Below, piece after piece: positions 10,666-22,059 of a stretch of 64,000 nucleotides of DNA (position 1 is the first letter of the stretch; each line of letters starts with the position of its first letter). The notes under the pieces are model-generated. The model was not told the origin of the DNA. It did not search any database and was given only the letters and a program-made list of their open reading frames with translations. The translations under genes were made by a program, and so were the position numbers. The stretch comes from Nymphaea colorata (Eukaryota; Streptophyta; Magnoliopsida; Nymphaeales; Nymphaeaceae), in contig NC_045140.1 in assembly GCF_008831285.2 (NCBI RefSeq), forward strand, positions 3,327,528 to 3,391,527. Reading direction: 5' to 3'.

Positions 10666-11947
10666 GGTTTGTATTAATTGTGCTCACCTGCTTACTGTAT
10701 AGCAATATTTTGGTTTGATTAGTAAAATGGTGGAAGGCCTATCCTCCAGCAGGGTTTGATTCAGAAATAGATATCATATGCCTCAGGTTACTTCTTTCAT
10801 AATCTGGCAGATATTGAATCGAGCTTCTATTTCAGAATCTACACTTACAAGTGCAGCCTAGGGAATGTACATCAGACAACACCAGTATGGAGCCATCTAT
10901 CGCCAAAATATAAAGTGGGATTTTTTTTGAAGCAGACCGACTGATCTGTTCTTAGCCTCACACCAAGTCTAAGGAAAACGTTATCCGAACAAGCTCCAAC
11001 CATTTGGCTCAGTGAATCAGCTTACATCAGACACAATTCGGACATGTTCATAGGACCCATAAGGGATTGTTTAGCAATGAAAATAGTAACATATTGTTTC
11101 GTGTATCGGCCTCAAAAATTGAGATAGATTTATAGTACTTTTTGACACAGTATTCCATGAATCTGTCTTCATTGTTTTAGTTGATTGATGAAACAATTGC
11201 CAAGAGACTATTAAAGAACACCATGAAGCGGAAAACAAACTTGAAAACTTCATCCGATCAGGCTTCCATAAGATCTGACAAGCAATGGAAGAGACAAGCT
11301 TATTTCACTGGACATGAATGCTTCAAACACCACACTTGTGAAACTCCCTTTTGTAGCCGATCCTATTTTCAAACTACCTTTTGCCCAACATATTAAACGA
11401 TTGTGGCCTTAGAGAGGTGAACTGATATTGAATGTTTGAGTGTGCATGCAGTGAGGTGTTTTCGTGCATGTATATATATGTGCATATTGTACATGCATAT
11501 GCATATTGTATAGCCTTCATGCATGCAATTTGTGGTTGCTACTTTGCTTCATGAAACGTATCCAGTGTAGTCCGTTGGCCCTACAATCTCAACTTGGAAT
11601 GTGCTGTGGAACCCACAATCACGTGTAGTGCAGTCGAGAAAGGACATCACTGCTTTTTCTGTGAATATGCGGTGCATATCCCTAATACCATCATCTCGTC
11701 CTGCCAATAAAATAAGCAGATTCTTTGTCCCCTTTGATATCGTTATCACTATCCGCTAAAGTATTTTCTACAAGATAAACATTAAAGAACAGTACTCGCA
11801 GATGCAACGACGCAGTCAGAAATTTTCTTGTTGATGGGCACTAAGTTTATGTGGGCAATGGCCTACACCAGCTTCTCTGTACCTCGGCCTCTGAACCAGA
11901 TGTTAGATTTTCCTTTCCCTTTTGCTCTATGTGCAGCACTAAATGGC

Positions 11948-11971
11948 ATATATATATATATATATATATAT
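11948..11971. repeat. (TA)n microsatellite
   Basis: About 12 uninterrupted AT units. Confidence 0.95.
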
Positions 11972-12387
11972 TCCCATTGATTCACCATTTAAATGGATCT
12001 CCACATTAGTGATCGGATCTTGGTCGATGGATCAGAAATGAACAATGGATGTGCATGATGTGACACGCATGTGGTCATCATGCACCGTCAAGTCCGGTGT
12101 TCATGGAATAAAGTGGCTCGGAAGATGACACCCACAAACTCAATGATGCAGCTAGCACTTTGAAGTCTAATGTCATTGCCCATTAAGCTTTTGACCTCTT
12201 CTGAATGTAATGGATATTCAGATTGGTATTTCTTGCACCAACTGTACTATGCTCCTTAAAACATTTCAAATAAAAGAGAGACGTTGTCAGAATTGTTTCT
12301 ACATGAGCCAGATTTAGGTTTGATACTTGAGTTGTATATGACATCAAGATCTTAAGAGCAATTTGAGATAAGAAGATATTCCAAATG

Positions 12388-12413
12388 ATATATATATATA
12401 TATATATATATAT
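12388..12413. repeat. (TA)n microsatellite
   Basis: About 13 uninterrupted AT units. Confidence 0.95.
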
Positions 12414-12439
12414 GTTACTGTCACAAAGTCAAACTGGAG

Positions 12440-12585
12440 ACACTTGCCCCCCCTTCAAAAAAAACATAAATAAGAATTTCCATTAAAATTTTTAAAAAAT
12501 TCATATTTAGGCCTTTGTCGAAATTTGAAAACTATAATTCCCCCTCTCATAAAAAAAATTCCTGTGTCCACCCTGCATCTGACCA
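12440..12585. repeat. Dispersed AT-rich repeat, family E
   Basis: Order of blocks: CCCCCCTTC, then TAAAATTTTTAAAAAATTC, then GGCCTTTGTCGAAATTTGAAAA, then CCCTCTCATAAAA and a C-rich end. The same order is seen at 17350-17545 and 21765-21905, with partial copies near 15600-15720 and 16700-16860. No coding capacity; type unknown. Confidence 0.45.
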
Positions 12586-13024
12586 GGTATACTTGTCATT
12601 GTTAACTAGTGAAAAGGTTATGAGTTATGACAAGGGAAAGCGCCACAGATGGATTTATCAGTCCCGAACAAAACGCTGATTAATCAATTTTCTCGAAAAA
12701 GATAGCGATATAAAAATATCTTCGAATTAAGAACATATGAAACGGTGAAATATCTACGGCATAAGAACCTGAAATATCTGCAGCATAAGAACATGAAACG
12801 GAGAAATACAAAAGCATGAAAGAAACTTGCTGATATTGGCATGTCGAAGCACTTGCCAAAAAGAATTTTTCCTTAATTAATTAAGTACTGAAATATCAAC
12901 AAGGATTCGTTGCTCATGGCACATCTCTTACTATAAACTCTGGGGCCTGCCAACCCCCATTTTGCCTGTCGAGACAGATATGAAACCATGTTCAAATTTT
13001 TAAGAAAAAAAATCTGCATTATAT

Positions 13025-13063
<39 letters not shown>

Positions 13064-13064
13064 A
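13025..13064. repeat. (TA)n microsatellite, compound
   Basis: A TA run of about 25 bases followed by TATTTATA interruptions. Confidence 0.95.
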
Positions 13065-13609
13065 GGTTATTGAAATCCTCCGGACATTCATTCATCCAGA
13101 CGTCCACCAAATCTTATAAGATCAATGTTGTAAGACAGATCAGACAAACGAATTATGTAGCCAAGACTTGATTTAGGGTCTTAAATTTGAAATTTTCTAG
13201 TTTTTGGGCAGATTCATGTACACTGGAATTTGGGATAGATTCATGAAACACAGTTACAATGTTCCACCATTTTGTCTCTCATTGGGACAAAATCATTGAA
13301 CACTAATGTGGTATTCCGGTTACGAAACGCCCTTAGATTGATGCATATACTACATTAGTGGGTAGAAGCAGCACATAAGAAACCATATTTATTAGTGTTC
13401 ATATTCCACATATTTTATTATATGTAGATGTTCCTCTTGTATGTAGAGTCGCCCAGCCATGTAATCAAGGCCGTAACCACTATTAGATGACAAAAAATTC
13501 TATATCATTTTTCTTTTTGTTTTTTTTTTAATTGTTCATCATGTTAGGTCAAACAATACAAATTAAATGGATGGGTGAATCTAACAAGCTAGAACCATCA
13601 TCCAATTCT

Positions 13610-13611
<2 letters not shown>

Positions 13612-13659
<48 letters not shown>
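13612..13659. repeat. (TA)n microsatellite
   Basis: Twenty-four uninterrupted AT units. Confidence 0.95.
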
Positions 13660-13661
<2 letters not shown>

Positions 13662-13950
13662 GGTACCATACCAATTAGGTGAGACAAAATCCAGACCTAC
13701 TAAAAATAATTATTAAGGAATATGCATTAATATAATTATTTTTTGAGTTAAATGTTATTTTTAAATAATAAAAAATGAATGACTCTTATGACATCAATAT
13801 TTTGATAATAGAAATTAAGTTTAATTTTTTTTACAGAAAATAACTTCGATTGAAACATTATTTATATTGAATTACTGTTTATGAACACCTTGAGATGCCC
13901 ACATTTTTTTTGTAATATTTCTGAATACAAAAAGACTAGCATTTTCCAAT

Positions 13951-14007
13951 TATATATATATATATATTGTGTGTGTGTCTGTGTGTGTGTGTAAGAGAGA
14001 GAGAGAG
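13951..14007. repeat. Compound (TA)n(TG)n(GA)n microsatellite
   Basis: Three dinucleotide tracts in succession: TA, then GT/TG, then GA. It ends about 10 bases before the left end of the foldback element at 14018. Confidence 0.95.
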
Positions 14008-14017
14008 GGAAAGAAGG

Positions 14018-14433
14018 AGGAATGGAACTATGATTATATGATTTATTTGTCAAATGGACAACTGACTAGGTTTCCTCATGTTGTCCATTTGTTTTCTTTT
14101 TTTTTTTCTTTTTTTTCCATACTCTCTCTCACCGATCTTCCCTCACCATAGGGGGCCAATGCCATCGGCGGATGCTGCTGGTGGCTATCCCTGTGGTGGT
14201 GGCGGTGAGGTGATCAGAGGGAGTAAATGGGTGTAACAATCCACCCATGCTATGAACGACGACTGAGAGAAAAAGGGAGTTGAGGAACAAATGGAGGTGG
14301 CCGCCGGTGCTTTTCCCCCATGCTGGTGAGACCGCCGGTATAGATGATGAGGGCCATTCGATCTTGAGATAAGACAGCCCTTCATTAATTGTCCATTCGG
14401 CAAATATAAGATAAGTGTCATGGTTCACTTCCT
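14018..14433. mobile_element. Foldback element with inverted ends of about 50-60 bp
   Basis: The left end (14018-14070: AGGAATGGAACTATGATTAT, then TTTATTTGTCAAATGGACAAC) is an imperfect inverted copy of the right end (14365-14433, ending GTCATGGTTCACTTCCT and containing AATTGTCCATTCGGCAAATA). An extra GTTGTCCATTTG at 14080-14091 forms a perfect 12-bp hairpin with 14051-14062. The interior is GC-richer than the flanks. Both ends abut microsatellites, so a target duplication could not be read. No transposase was seen. Confidence 0.5.
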
Positions 14434-14436
14434 ATA

Positions 14437-14454
14437 AATATATATATATATATA
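14437..14454. repeat. (TA)n microsatellite
   Basis: A short TA run directly beside the right end of the foldback element. Confidence 0.9.
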
Positions 14455-15825
14455 GTACTTAGAGGTTAGAGAGAGAAAAACAATTTCAACCCTTAATCTT
14501 ATTTAGATTACCCATTAAGAAAAAAATGAAAGAGAAAAAATATATGAAACAAAAATGTTTCATTATAGATCAAAAGTTATATGCGTGGAAGAGAGAGAGA
14601 GAGAAAGATGGCGCCACATATTACTGAGCAGACAATGTCACGTTGTGTTGAATAGTGACCAAATGTTGAGTCTCATTCCTTCACAGTTTCTTGTTTCACA
14701 CGGACAGTCTTTTGGGTGTGGTGGTCCGGAGGAGTTGGTTGCCGCTAATAATTGCAATATTCCAGCATATTCTCAACTCCGGATCCAACGCCGTTGACCC
14801 GTGCCCGGAAGGTCGTTCGGATCCAATTCTGTTAATTTTCGATATCGCAGAAACATACGGCTGGTTTTAAAAAATTTATATAATGAATTATTTAAGACAA
14901 TTTTGACGTTTTATGTTTAGATTATTTGGATCCAACGAAAATGAGGACCATTTCTTCTTTGCCGGCATTATGATAGTAAGCAGCTGACATTTCCTCTCAT
15001 GAAATTCAAAATGGTCCGTCGGAAGACCTCACCGGAAGCGGACCCGGCATTGGTAGGAATTGGCAAACCTTTCAGAACCAGTTGTTAGATAGATATTCTT
15101 GCAATTTGAACACAGAAAGTATCTGCATGGCATTAAATGTCGGTCGGAATTTTCATGGGATGTGTACAAAAGCATATGCCCTCAGGGGCTCCAGCTGACC
15201 ACACATTTTCTTACATGTGTTTGGTTGTTTCGAGCTGCTAAACTTGATATGGAATCCAAAGCAAGTTCTTTGGGATTTCGAGTTGAATACGATTTAGTAA
15301 TCCAGATCAACATTATGAGACAATGTGATTCTAAGTAATATACTTGACAGTTAGTTATGTCGGGATATCTCTTAATTGTTGCAGTTTGTATTTGTTTTCA
15401 ATTGTTGAGTTAGGGCTCATCCTTTTGTAGCTTCTCTTTTCCAGCTGAGCGAAGCGGGCATCCTTAAGGTGAACGTAAATGTATAATTCCTCATTTCGAT
15501 GGTGCTTAAATCATGCAAGTTCTAGGACGCATTTGGTAATAAGTAATGCCGCATTTTTTAGAACACATTGTTGTTTTATATGAATGTAGCTTGGATCAAG
15601 GCCAAAATATCATTTTTCAAAATTTTTATATAAAACCAGTAAAATTTTCTAAAATTTACATGTAAATTTTTTAAAAAAATATTTTTGAGATAGGGCCAAG
15701 GCCCATGCGGGCCTTACCTTGGCTTTGCCATTGGCTTGTACACATTCAAAGAACCTAACACTGTACTGTGTTACCAACTGCCCTCTAATAATCATACTAG
15801 AAACAAACTGGTGTTTGGGGGTGAA
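14455..15825. other. Intergenic, no gene recognised
   Basis: Includes purine-rich and AT-rich stretches and, near 15600-15720, a partial family E repeat. No coding region is supported. Confidence 0.5.
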
Positions 15826-15828
15826 AGC

Positions 15829-15957
15829 AAGTGTAGGCATACTGTGGGCAATTGCCCACACAGGCCCCAACAAAATTGTTCAATTTTATATTGAAACTTC
15901 ATGGCAGTTTTTCTAGGTGTCTCTTAAGAATTTTAAATAACTAGCTCCGCTCCTGCT
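15829..15957. mobile_element. GGGCAATTGCCC miniature repeat, family D copy
   Basis: Contains the 18-bp perfect palindrome TGTGGGCAATTGCCCACA at 15843-15860 and ends in CTAGCTCCGCTCCTGCTGG, the inverted counterpart of the GTGGCGGAGCC end seen in other copies. The left end is degraded. Related copies lie at 16980-17151, 26974-27134, 38751-38888 and 61563-61690. Confidence 0.55.
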
Positions 15958-16228
15958 GGTGTTATTTAAAGAACGTATTATTTCCAAATGAGATGCTTGC
16001 TAGTCTAAATTAAAGCATTTCCAGCAGCTGGATCCTATATTGGGCCCATGAGTATGAAGCCACTAGATTCGAATTCCAAGGCATGTACCAATTATATATC
16101 GGTCCCATTACAACACCTTTGTTTTGTTCGTCATATTTCAGGAATTTGATTCGCCGTCAGTAGGATTTTGAACCTGGACCTTTCCCTAGATGAGCATTAT
16201 GCAAGGCTGAATAAGAAGCCATATGGGC

Positions 16229-16272
<44 letters not shown>

Positions 16273-16979
16273 CACCCATTGGTGTTGTAATGAAAAGTTT
16301 ATATATTGAGCAACGTAACATCAGTAATATGTTTAAGAGACGTGAACGTAAGAAACTTGCACTTGATGGTCGATCAGGCACATGGTGTTGTCCAAGAGGG
16401 ATAGAATAAGTTGTACTCAAACGATACATGATTTAGTCGGCCATATTTAGATCGTGTTTGTTTGCCGATTGGATTTACAGTCGGATCTGCAATCAAAATT
16501 GGATTGGATAGTGCCACTTCCTTTTTGTTTTTCGATCTGATCCGGTTGCACATGTGGCCCCTTTAGTACAGGATCAGAATTGTCTTCGAAGTCCAGATTT
16601 GGATATGAGGCACAAAGCAGAGATTTAGATCTTTATTTGGTTTTCTATTGGAGGGCCTTTAAGGGTTTTTGGGACACCCTATCCTAAACTTAAAAAGTAT
16701 GGTGGAGTCAGGATTTTTTTTTTTTTGGAGGGGCAAACTATGTTTTTGGAATTTAACATGGGCCTGATTAAAAATTTTGAAAATGAAAAATAGTAGACCA
16801 GGGCCCCTGCTAGCCCCCTCGGCTCGACCCCTGCCCGAAAGTTATTGTCTGGTCCCGCTGCTATCGCAATCCTCGTGTTCTTTTTAGAATCGAATTTTCA
16901 TACTACTCCGCAGAATTTTCAACCCAGCGCTAACAATCGGAGGAAGAATTGTCTCCCTAATTTGTCAACCCTCCCAAGA
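15958..16979. other. Intergenic, repeats only
   Basis: Contains a (TA)n tract, and a C-rich block near 16700-16860 (GGGGCAAACTATG through CCCCTGCTAGCCCCCTCGG) that resembles a partial family E repeat. No gene. Confidence 0.45.
16232..16266. repeat. (TA)n microsatellite
   Basis: About 17 uninterrupted TA units. Confidence 0.95.
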
Positions 16980-17151
16980 TAGTGGCGGAGCCATATATTG
17001 GTAGGTGCAGGTAGTTGCCCACACCAGTCTCACAAAAAAGTCTTTATTTTTGTAAGGGTGATTTAAAATTTTGCTCTTATATTGTGCACCTTAAGGTCAA
17101 AAGGTTTTTGAATTAGTGCCCCTCAGCCAATAGTTCCGAGCTCCACCATTG
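16980..17151. mobile_element. Family D miniature element (GTGGCGGAGCC ends)
   Basis: Begins TAGTGGCGGAGCC, carries GTAGTTGCCCACACCAG near the left end, and ends GAGCTCCACCATTG, the inverted counterpart of the start. The flanks TCCCAAGA and CCGAAAGA could be a degraded 8-bp target duplication (5 of 8 positions equal). About 170 bp, non-coding. Confidence 0.55.
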
Positions 17152-17349
17152 CCGAAAGAAAGCCCTTCTTACACCGTCCACTAAGTCGCTTTTTCCATGA
17201 CTCTATCTTCATAATATTAGTAGAAATTTTCTCACAATAATGTTCATCTTAGTTATTTTCTAGTTGTGTTTTTTTGTTTTTCATTAATTCATCCTCTTGT
17301 TTGTATTCACTTGAGTGACATGTTCATCCTTCATCCCACTTCCATTAAC

Positions 17350-17545
17350 ATAGCTTACATGCAGGGGCCAAGACAAGATAGGGCCTACATGAGTCCTGAC
17401 GGCACCTAAAAAAAAAAAAAATTAATTTATTTGTTGTATATAAAAATTTTGAAAAATGATTATTTTGGCCTTAGTCAAAATTTAGAAACTTTAATTCGGC
17501 TCCCTTCATGAAAAAATTTTGGCTCTACCCCCTGTCTACATGAGT
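17350..17545. repeat. Dispersed AT-rich repeat, family E
   Basis: Contains TATAAAAATTTTGAAAAATG, then TTTTGGCCTTAGTCAAAATT, then CTCCCTTCATGAAAAAATTTT and a CTCTACCCCC end, in the same order as 12440-12585. Confidence 0.45.
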
Positions 17546-17549
17546 TTGA

Positions 17550-18266
17550 CCTAAGCTTGTAAGAGGGCCGAAGGAATATAAACGGATAGGATACTTCATC
17601 AGTTGAGTGTTATGCATCTACATCTTAAGTAGTGGGATGTTACTTGAATGATGTATCGTTGTCATCACCAGCCTAAAACCCTGGAGACGAGAAGAGCTTT
17701 CCCTCCTTTTTTTGGTGGTGGGTTGTTAACCTCTGGTTTAAGTAAGTAAAAGGAAAAAGGCATAAATGCACTACTTGTGCTCTCTTTTGACAAGGGCAAG
17801 AGACAAATTGGCAGATGCGCTCGTACAAGGAGCGTTCTTTACAGCAGTGGAATATTATTGCGCTCTTTTCAGATCACTCATGTGCTATGTTAGTGTGTGG
17901 TAAGAGATTCAACAATACATTGACAAAAAGATCGATCTACCCCCGCTAAGAAGATGGTGCCAAGAAGCAAAAGCGCTTTAACAAGGAGAAATACTTTTGA
18001 CGCCGAGCATTTTGTGGATGCTTGGAATTCACTGCGTCTTCTGTGTGACAAGATCAATCAATTAAAAAGTAACTTTTCATAGACCGAAATCTTGTAAAAT
18101 ATTGTAGGCAGGGCATCGGATTCATATTGCTATCTTTCGTGTGTTGGGGGCCCCAAGACAACCTTTCAAACTAAATAAGAAGTCTATCACGTGTATCAGA
18201 CTTGTTCCTTTGCAGTAGCATTGGTGCAGTGCACTATTTTATCATTACTTCGTTTTTTATTTTCAT

Positions 18267-18297
<31 letters not shown>

Positions 18298-18640
18298 GCT
18301 TAGGGGAGGACTCTGTTATGATTATATCGTCGACGACATAAATGAGAACATAAGTGACTCTGTGATTGCCTTTTCATATTTGAAAACAAAGAACGAGTAT
18401 CAGATTTTGATTCCTTGAGACCTTCCTGCAACATACCAAGTTTCAGCTTTTCGAATTAGGCTTACAGGGCTCGCTTGAACCTGTAGATTGTCTTTTGAAG
18501 CTTGCAAACATGCTATATTTGAAAGATTTTATTTTCAAACACTAGTGACTGCATCATGAAAACCTGTTCTTGGATAATTACATAAAAAAAAAAAAAAGCA
18601 TTGTTGGCATCAACTTTCCGTATGATTCATCCGTGAGAAC
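17550..18640. other. Intergenic, no gene recognised
   Basis: Unremarkable AT-rich sequence apart from the (TA)n tract at 18270-18298. Confidence 0.5.
18270..18298. repeat. (TA)n microsatellite
   Basis: About 14 uninterrupted TA units. Confidence 0.95.
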
Positions 18641-18659
18641 TGCCAAAGAGAACCGTGCA

Positions 18660-19230
18660 TTTGGCAGTAGGTTTTACCACAGGTTTGTCGATCTTTGGAA
18701 CAAGGTTAGAATGAAATACCCTGCTGAAAAGTGGCGTGAATAGGTTTGTCACAGGGAGTGTCTCCCTCGATCATGTTGGTTTGGGTATATTGCGTCTGTT
18801 GGCAGATTCCCTACTTTAGATAGATTGAAGCACAGAGGCTTTTCATGTTCTAACAGGTGCTTCATCTGTAAAGTGCCAAGAGGAAGGCGTCGAGAACATT
18901 TTGTTTAATGCTCTCTGGTATTAAGTTGCGGACAATGGTAGTTAAGAGGTTCAAGAAGAGAAGAATTCCTCAGAGACTTCATTACCGAATCAAAGGTCTA
19001 GTTTTCCAATAGTTTAAGCAAGGCTGGGTTGACAAGTGCCAGAGTTACTTTCCACACTGTTATTTGGTTCCGATGGTGTTCGAGGAATAGGTTCATGTTT
19101 GATAAAACACAAAACAGTATCTCTGCTGAAGCTGAGATGATTTGGAGAAAATGCTTGTTGAGGAATAAAAGAAGCATTTCTTTTGTCTATGTAAGATGTG
19201 GTTGAAACTGCGGGAGATTGGGTAGTGATT
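18660..19230 (+). mobile_element. Decayed L1-type LINE fragment 2, C-terminal zf-RVT region
   Basis: In broken frames the plus strand encodes FYHRFVDLWNKVRMKYPAEK, then CHRECLPRSCWFGYIASVGR, FPTLDRLKHRGFSCSNRCFI and C-x2-C-type residues with a following H. This is the reverse-transcriptase zinc-binding domain at the C-terminus of plant LINE-type elements. Further on, KCQSYFPHCYLVP and FMFDKTQNSISAEAEMIW resemble the tail of these proteins. The RT core is absent and stops interrupt the frame, so this is a 5'-truncated relic. It lies in the same orientation as the fragment at 8884-10250 but covers mainly the last domain. Confidence 0.6.
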
Positions 19231-19319
19231 AATGACAGGGAGATGACAGTACAAACTGTATGTGACAAGGTTGCTGATAAGGTCATATCCACCTATGGGA
19301 CCCTATAGGCCAGAGGTGA

Positions 19320-20520
19320 ACAATTCATTTAGAGTCCCGTACGCCTCTTTTATTTTTTCTTTCCCTTCCTTTTGTCTGGGTGAGTGGCCATTTCACCGCC
19401 CTGAAGAGAGGCTGCTACCTCCCTTTTGTGCCCATCACCTCCAAGATTCACAGAGCTTGTTATTACAATCCAAATGACGAGCACACTGAATCGTGACAGT
19501 AAGCAGGAGATTTAAGCTTCAGACATCTTTTGAGGTGGATCGCCTTGCCACTCAGTATACTCTAACCCCTCGGGTTTGTCCGTATGCCTATTAGAGCCGA
19601 TTGACCACAATGAAGATTGGCTGCTCAATTGTGTTTTACAAGATTCAGGCTTGACCAGGTTAGCAGAATTAGGCCATGCTCTAATTCAAATTCCAGGTTG
19701 GGTAAAATGAAAGCCTGTTTAAAGGGAAGAGCTGTGTGGAATAATAATCTACTCATGGTCCTTGATATCTTTTGGACGTGGAGGTGGCTGCTAAAGGAGT
19801 CTCTGTGTTGATGTAAATAGCTCTCTTTCTATGATTGCTCATTTTCTTGTGTTTTTTTTTTTTTTATTGGCTGACTTGATTTTTTGTTCTATCCACCTGC
19901 AGGTTGTTTTTCGGAATCCTTGGGGCCACAGTGGCTATAAACAATGTGCAGACTAATTATCACTCGATCAACTCGATTCTTTGACAGTTCATAGTATGCT
20001 CGAATGTGTTTTGCGTACAATTACTTTAAAAAAAAAAATGATTGCCAACTTATACTTTAATTTCAAAAAATTCAATTTTACATGTAACATGTTATGAACC
20101 GTGAATAAATTTGATTAGATGTCATGTAATTAATTTTCATATGATTTTTACAGCCTTTTATATTCTAATATACATTCATAAATGTTTTTTTTTTTTAAAT
20201 GAAACTCTTCCAGCTTGTGAAGGGAGACATGTGGGGAGGAGGGTGATCCCCTTTGGATGGGGATAAGGCGATAGAGGTGGGCATTGGACAACTTCCCCCA
20301 ACTTACATAATAATAATAATAATAAAAAAGAGCAGAAAAACCACAAATGCAAGGAGATATATATGGAGGAGGACGATGATGGATATGCTCGTGTGCTAAG
20401 ATGGGCCCATTGGGTCCCGCATCATATCATCACACCAGTTGCTGCCACGTCGGCGAACCGGTCCCACCACCCTACTCATCATATCTTTTCCTCTCCTTAC
20501 ATTCTCAATCTGGCAAATTG
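19320..20520. other. Intergenic, no gene recognised
   Basis: Contains an (AAT)n tract at 20308-20326 and T-rich stretches. No coding region is supported. Confidence 0.5.
20308..20326. repeat. (AAT)n microsatellite
   Basis: About six AAT/TAA units. Confidence 0.9.
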
Positions 20521-20523
20521 GGT

Positions 20524-20684
20524 TTAAAACTTCGATTGGTTGAGGGGCATGGGATAACAACTCACCATTCAGAAAAGAGATCCGAAGGCTCCCTCCATTC
20601 CCTCTTAAAACCTTGGTTGATCGAGGGTGCATGAGGATAACAACTCACCAATTGAAGAAGAGATCTGAATGCTCCTGCATCGGC
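20524..20684. repeat. Diverged tandem duplication, unit about 82 bp
   Basis: Copy 1 starts TTAAAACTTCGATTGGTTGAG at 20524 and copy 2 starts TTAAAACCTTGGTTGATCGAG at about 20606. Both contain GGATAACAACTCACCA followed by AAGAGATC and GCTCC. Several substitutions separate the copies. Confidence 0.75.
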
Positions 20685-20908
20685 GCTAGTGATGGCAATA
20701 ATGTATCCTTCGGCTTAGGTATTTGCCCACCATTTAAAAATGCAAAGATATGACATCCATGAGAATCAAACTAGAAACATGTCTTTTGACAGGTCCCTAC
20801 TCCGACCAAATATGCTATGCCTCTTCAGGCATATACATTAATGTCTCTTTTAAGATACTTTCTTCATCACTCCTCTACCAATTACGGCGAGGTGTGTGTG
20901 CTAGTGCC

Positions 20909-21373
20909 CATGGCTGCACACGAGCAGAGTTGAGTCTGAGCTTGGTCAGCTCGAGCTTGAATCAACTCAAAAAACTCGAGCTCAGCTCAAACTCGAGTCG
21001 AGCTCCTTGTAGCAAGCTCGAGTTTGACTCGACTACACAAAATCGAGCTCAAACTCGACTAGTTTAACCCATTTAACTCGTTTATGCCTTAACTCATGTA
21101 AGCGTTTAAGCATTAAGTAATGTAACTTGTGAAATTTTGTTTTTGCCCTAAAAGTTAAAACCAGTGATTTAGCAAACTGGTTTTGGCAATATTATATAGA
21201 GTGTCAGTTTGTGAGTTGAGTCGAGTTCCTTAAGCTCGAACTCGACTCGTTTATTGTTTCGAGTATCTTTGTAAGTTTGAACTTGGCTTGTTTATAAAAG
21301 AGGCGAGCATGAGGAGTTTTTTCAAGCGAGTTTGAGTCGAACCCGAGTTGGCTCGGCTCGTTGTGCATCTCTA
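20909..21373. mobile_element. hAT-like MITE with perfect 8-bp target duplication
   Basis: A 465-bp element lies between identical 8-bp direct repeats CTAGTGCC (20901-20908 and 21374-21381). The left end CATGGCTGCACACGAGCAGAG and the inverted right end TAGAGATGCACAACGAGCCGAG are imperfect terminal inverted repeats. The interior is dominated by GAGCTCGAGTCGAG-like words, more so toward both ends. An 8-bp duplication plus short inverted ends is characteristic of hAT elements. There is no transposase, so it would be non-autonomous. Confidence 0.75.
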
Positions 21374-21764
21374 CTAGTGCCACGTCTAAATTGTTAAAAG
21401 TGAATGAAAAGTCGTATGAATTAATCAGTGTTCTTAAAATACAGTGAATTCTAGATTCTTCACAACTTTACTTCGTTTTCTAAGTTGAATACATAAAGAT
21501 CCAAAAAGAAGCGGAGGTTGTTGAATGTACAATATTTAGAACGTAAAAACCACTTGAAAGAGTGATTATGCTCACATTTCATAAAGACATTTCACTTTTT
21601 AAGTCAATGCAACCAAACCAAACAACATGATTCCAATTAAAAATAATTAAACGTGCTTATTAATATTATGGGTCTGCGATTAAAAGGACCAGTCATGAAT
21701 CACTTCAAACTTTGTTATGGTTCATTATCAATTAGAACCATGGCCGCTGTCTCGAGATAACACT

Positions 21765-21905
21765 ACCCAAATTATTGGGCTCCCTGAGTTTAAAAATAAA
21801 ATTTTCTATATAAAATTTTTAAAAAATTTAATTACTCTGGCTTTTGTAACCATTATCAAAATTATACATGTGCCACTCTCATAAAACATCATCCTCCTCC
21901 AGTGT
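21765..21905. repeat. Dispersed AT-rich repeat, family E
   Basis: Contains CTATATAAAATTTTTAAAAA, then CTCTGGCTTTTGTAACC, then CACTCTCATAAAACATC and CCTCCTCCAG, in the same order as 12440-12585. Confidence 0.4.
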
Positions 21906-21987
21906 GTGTGTATATATATATAAATAGAATTAATTGACAACTTTTTTTTTGTTTATCATTTTGGAAAGATTAAAGGCAATGTACCTA

Positions 21988-21990
<3 letters not shown>

Positions 21991-22054
<64 letters not shown>
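21991..22054. repeat. (TA)n microsatellite, 64 bp
   Basis: Thirty-two uninterrupted AT units, the longest pure tract in the window. Confidence 0.97.
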
Positions 22055-22057
<3 letters not shown>

Positions 22058-22059
22058 GG

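Larger units (their letters stand above)
10670..13950. other. Intergenic, microsatellite- and repeat-rich, no gene
   Basis: AT-rich sequence carrying four long (TA)n tracts and one family E repeat, listed separately. A segment at about 11810-11880 weakly resembles the GGGCAATTGCCC repeat family (GTGGGCAATGGCCTACAC). No coding region was recognised. Confidence 0.5.

Noticed and set aside
17690-17750. Possible third TRIM end (GGGTTGTTAACCTCTGG)
   Set aside because: Only the terminal word matches; no LTR body or interior on either side.
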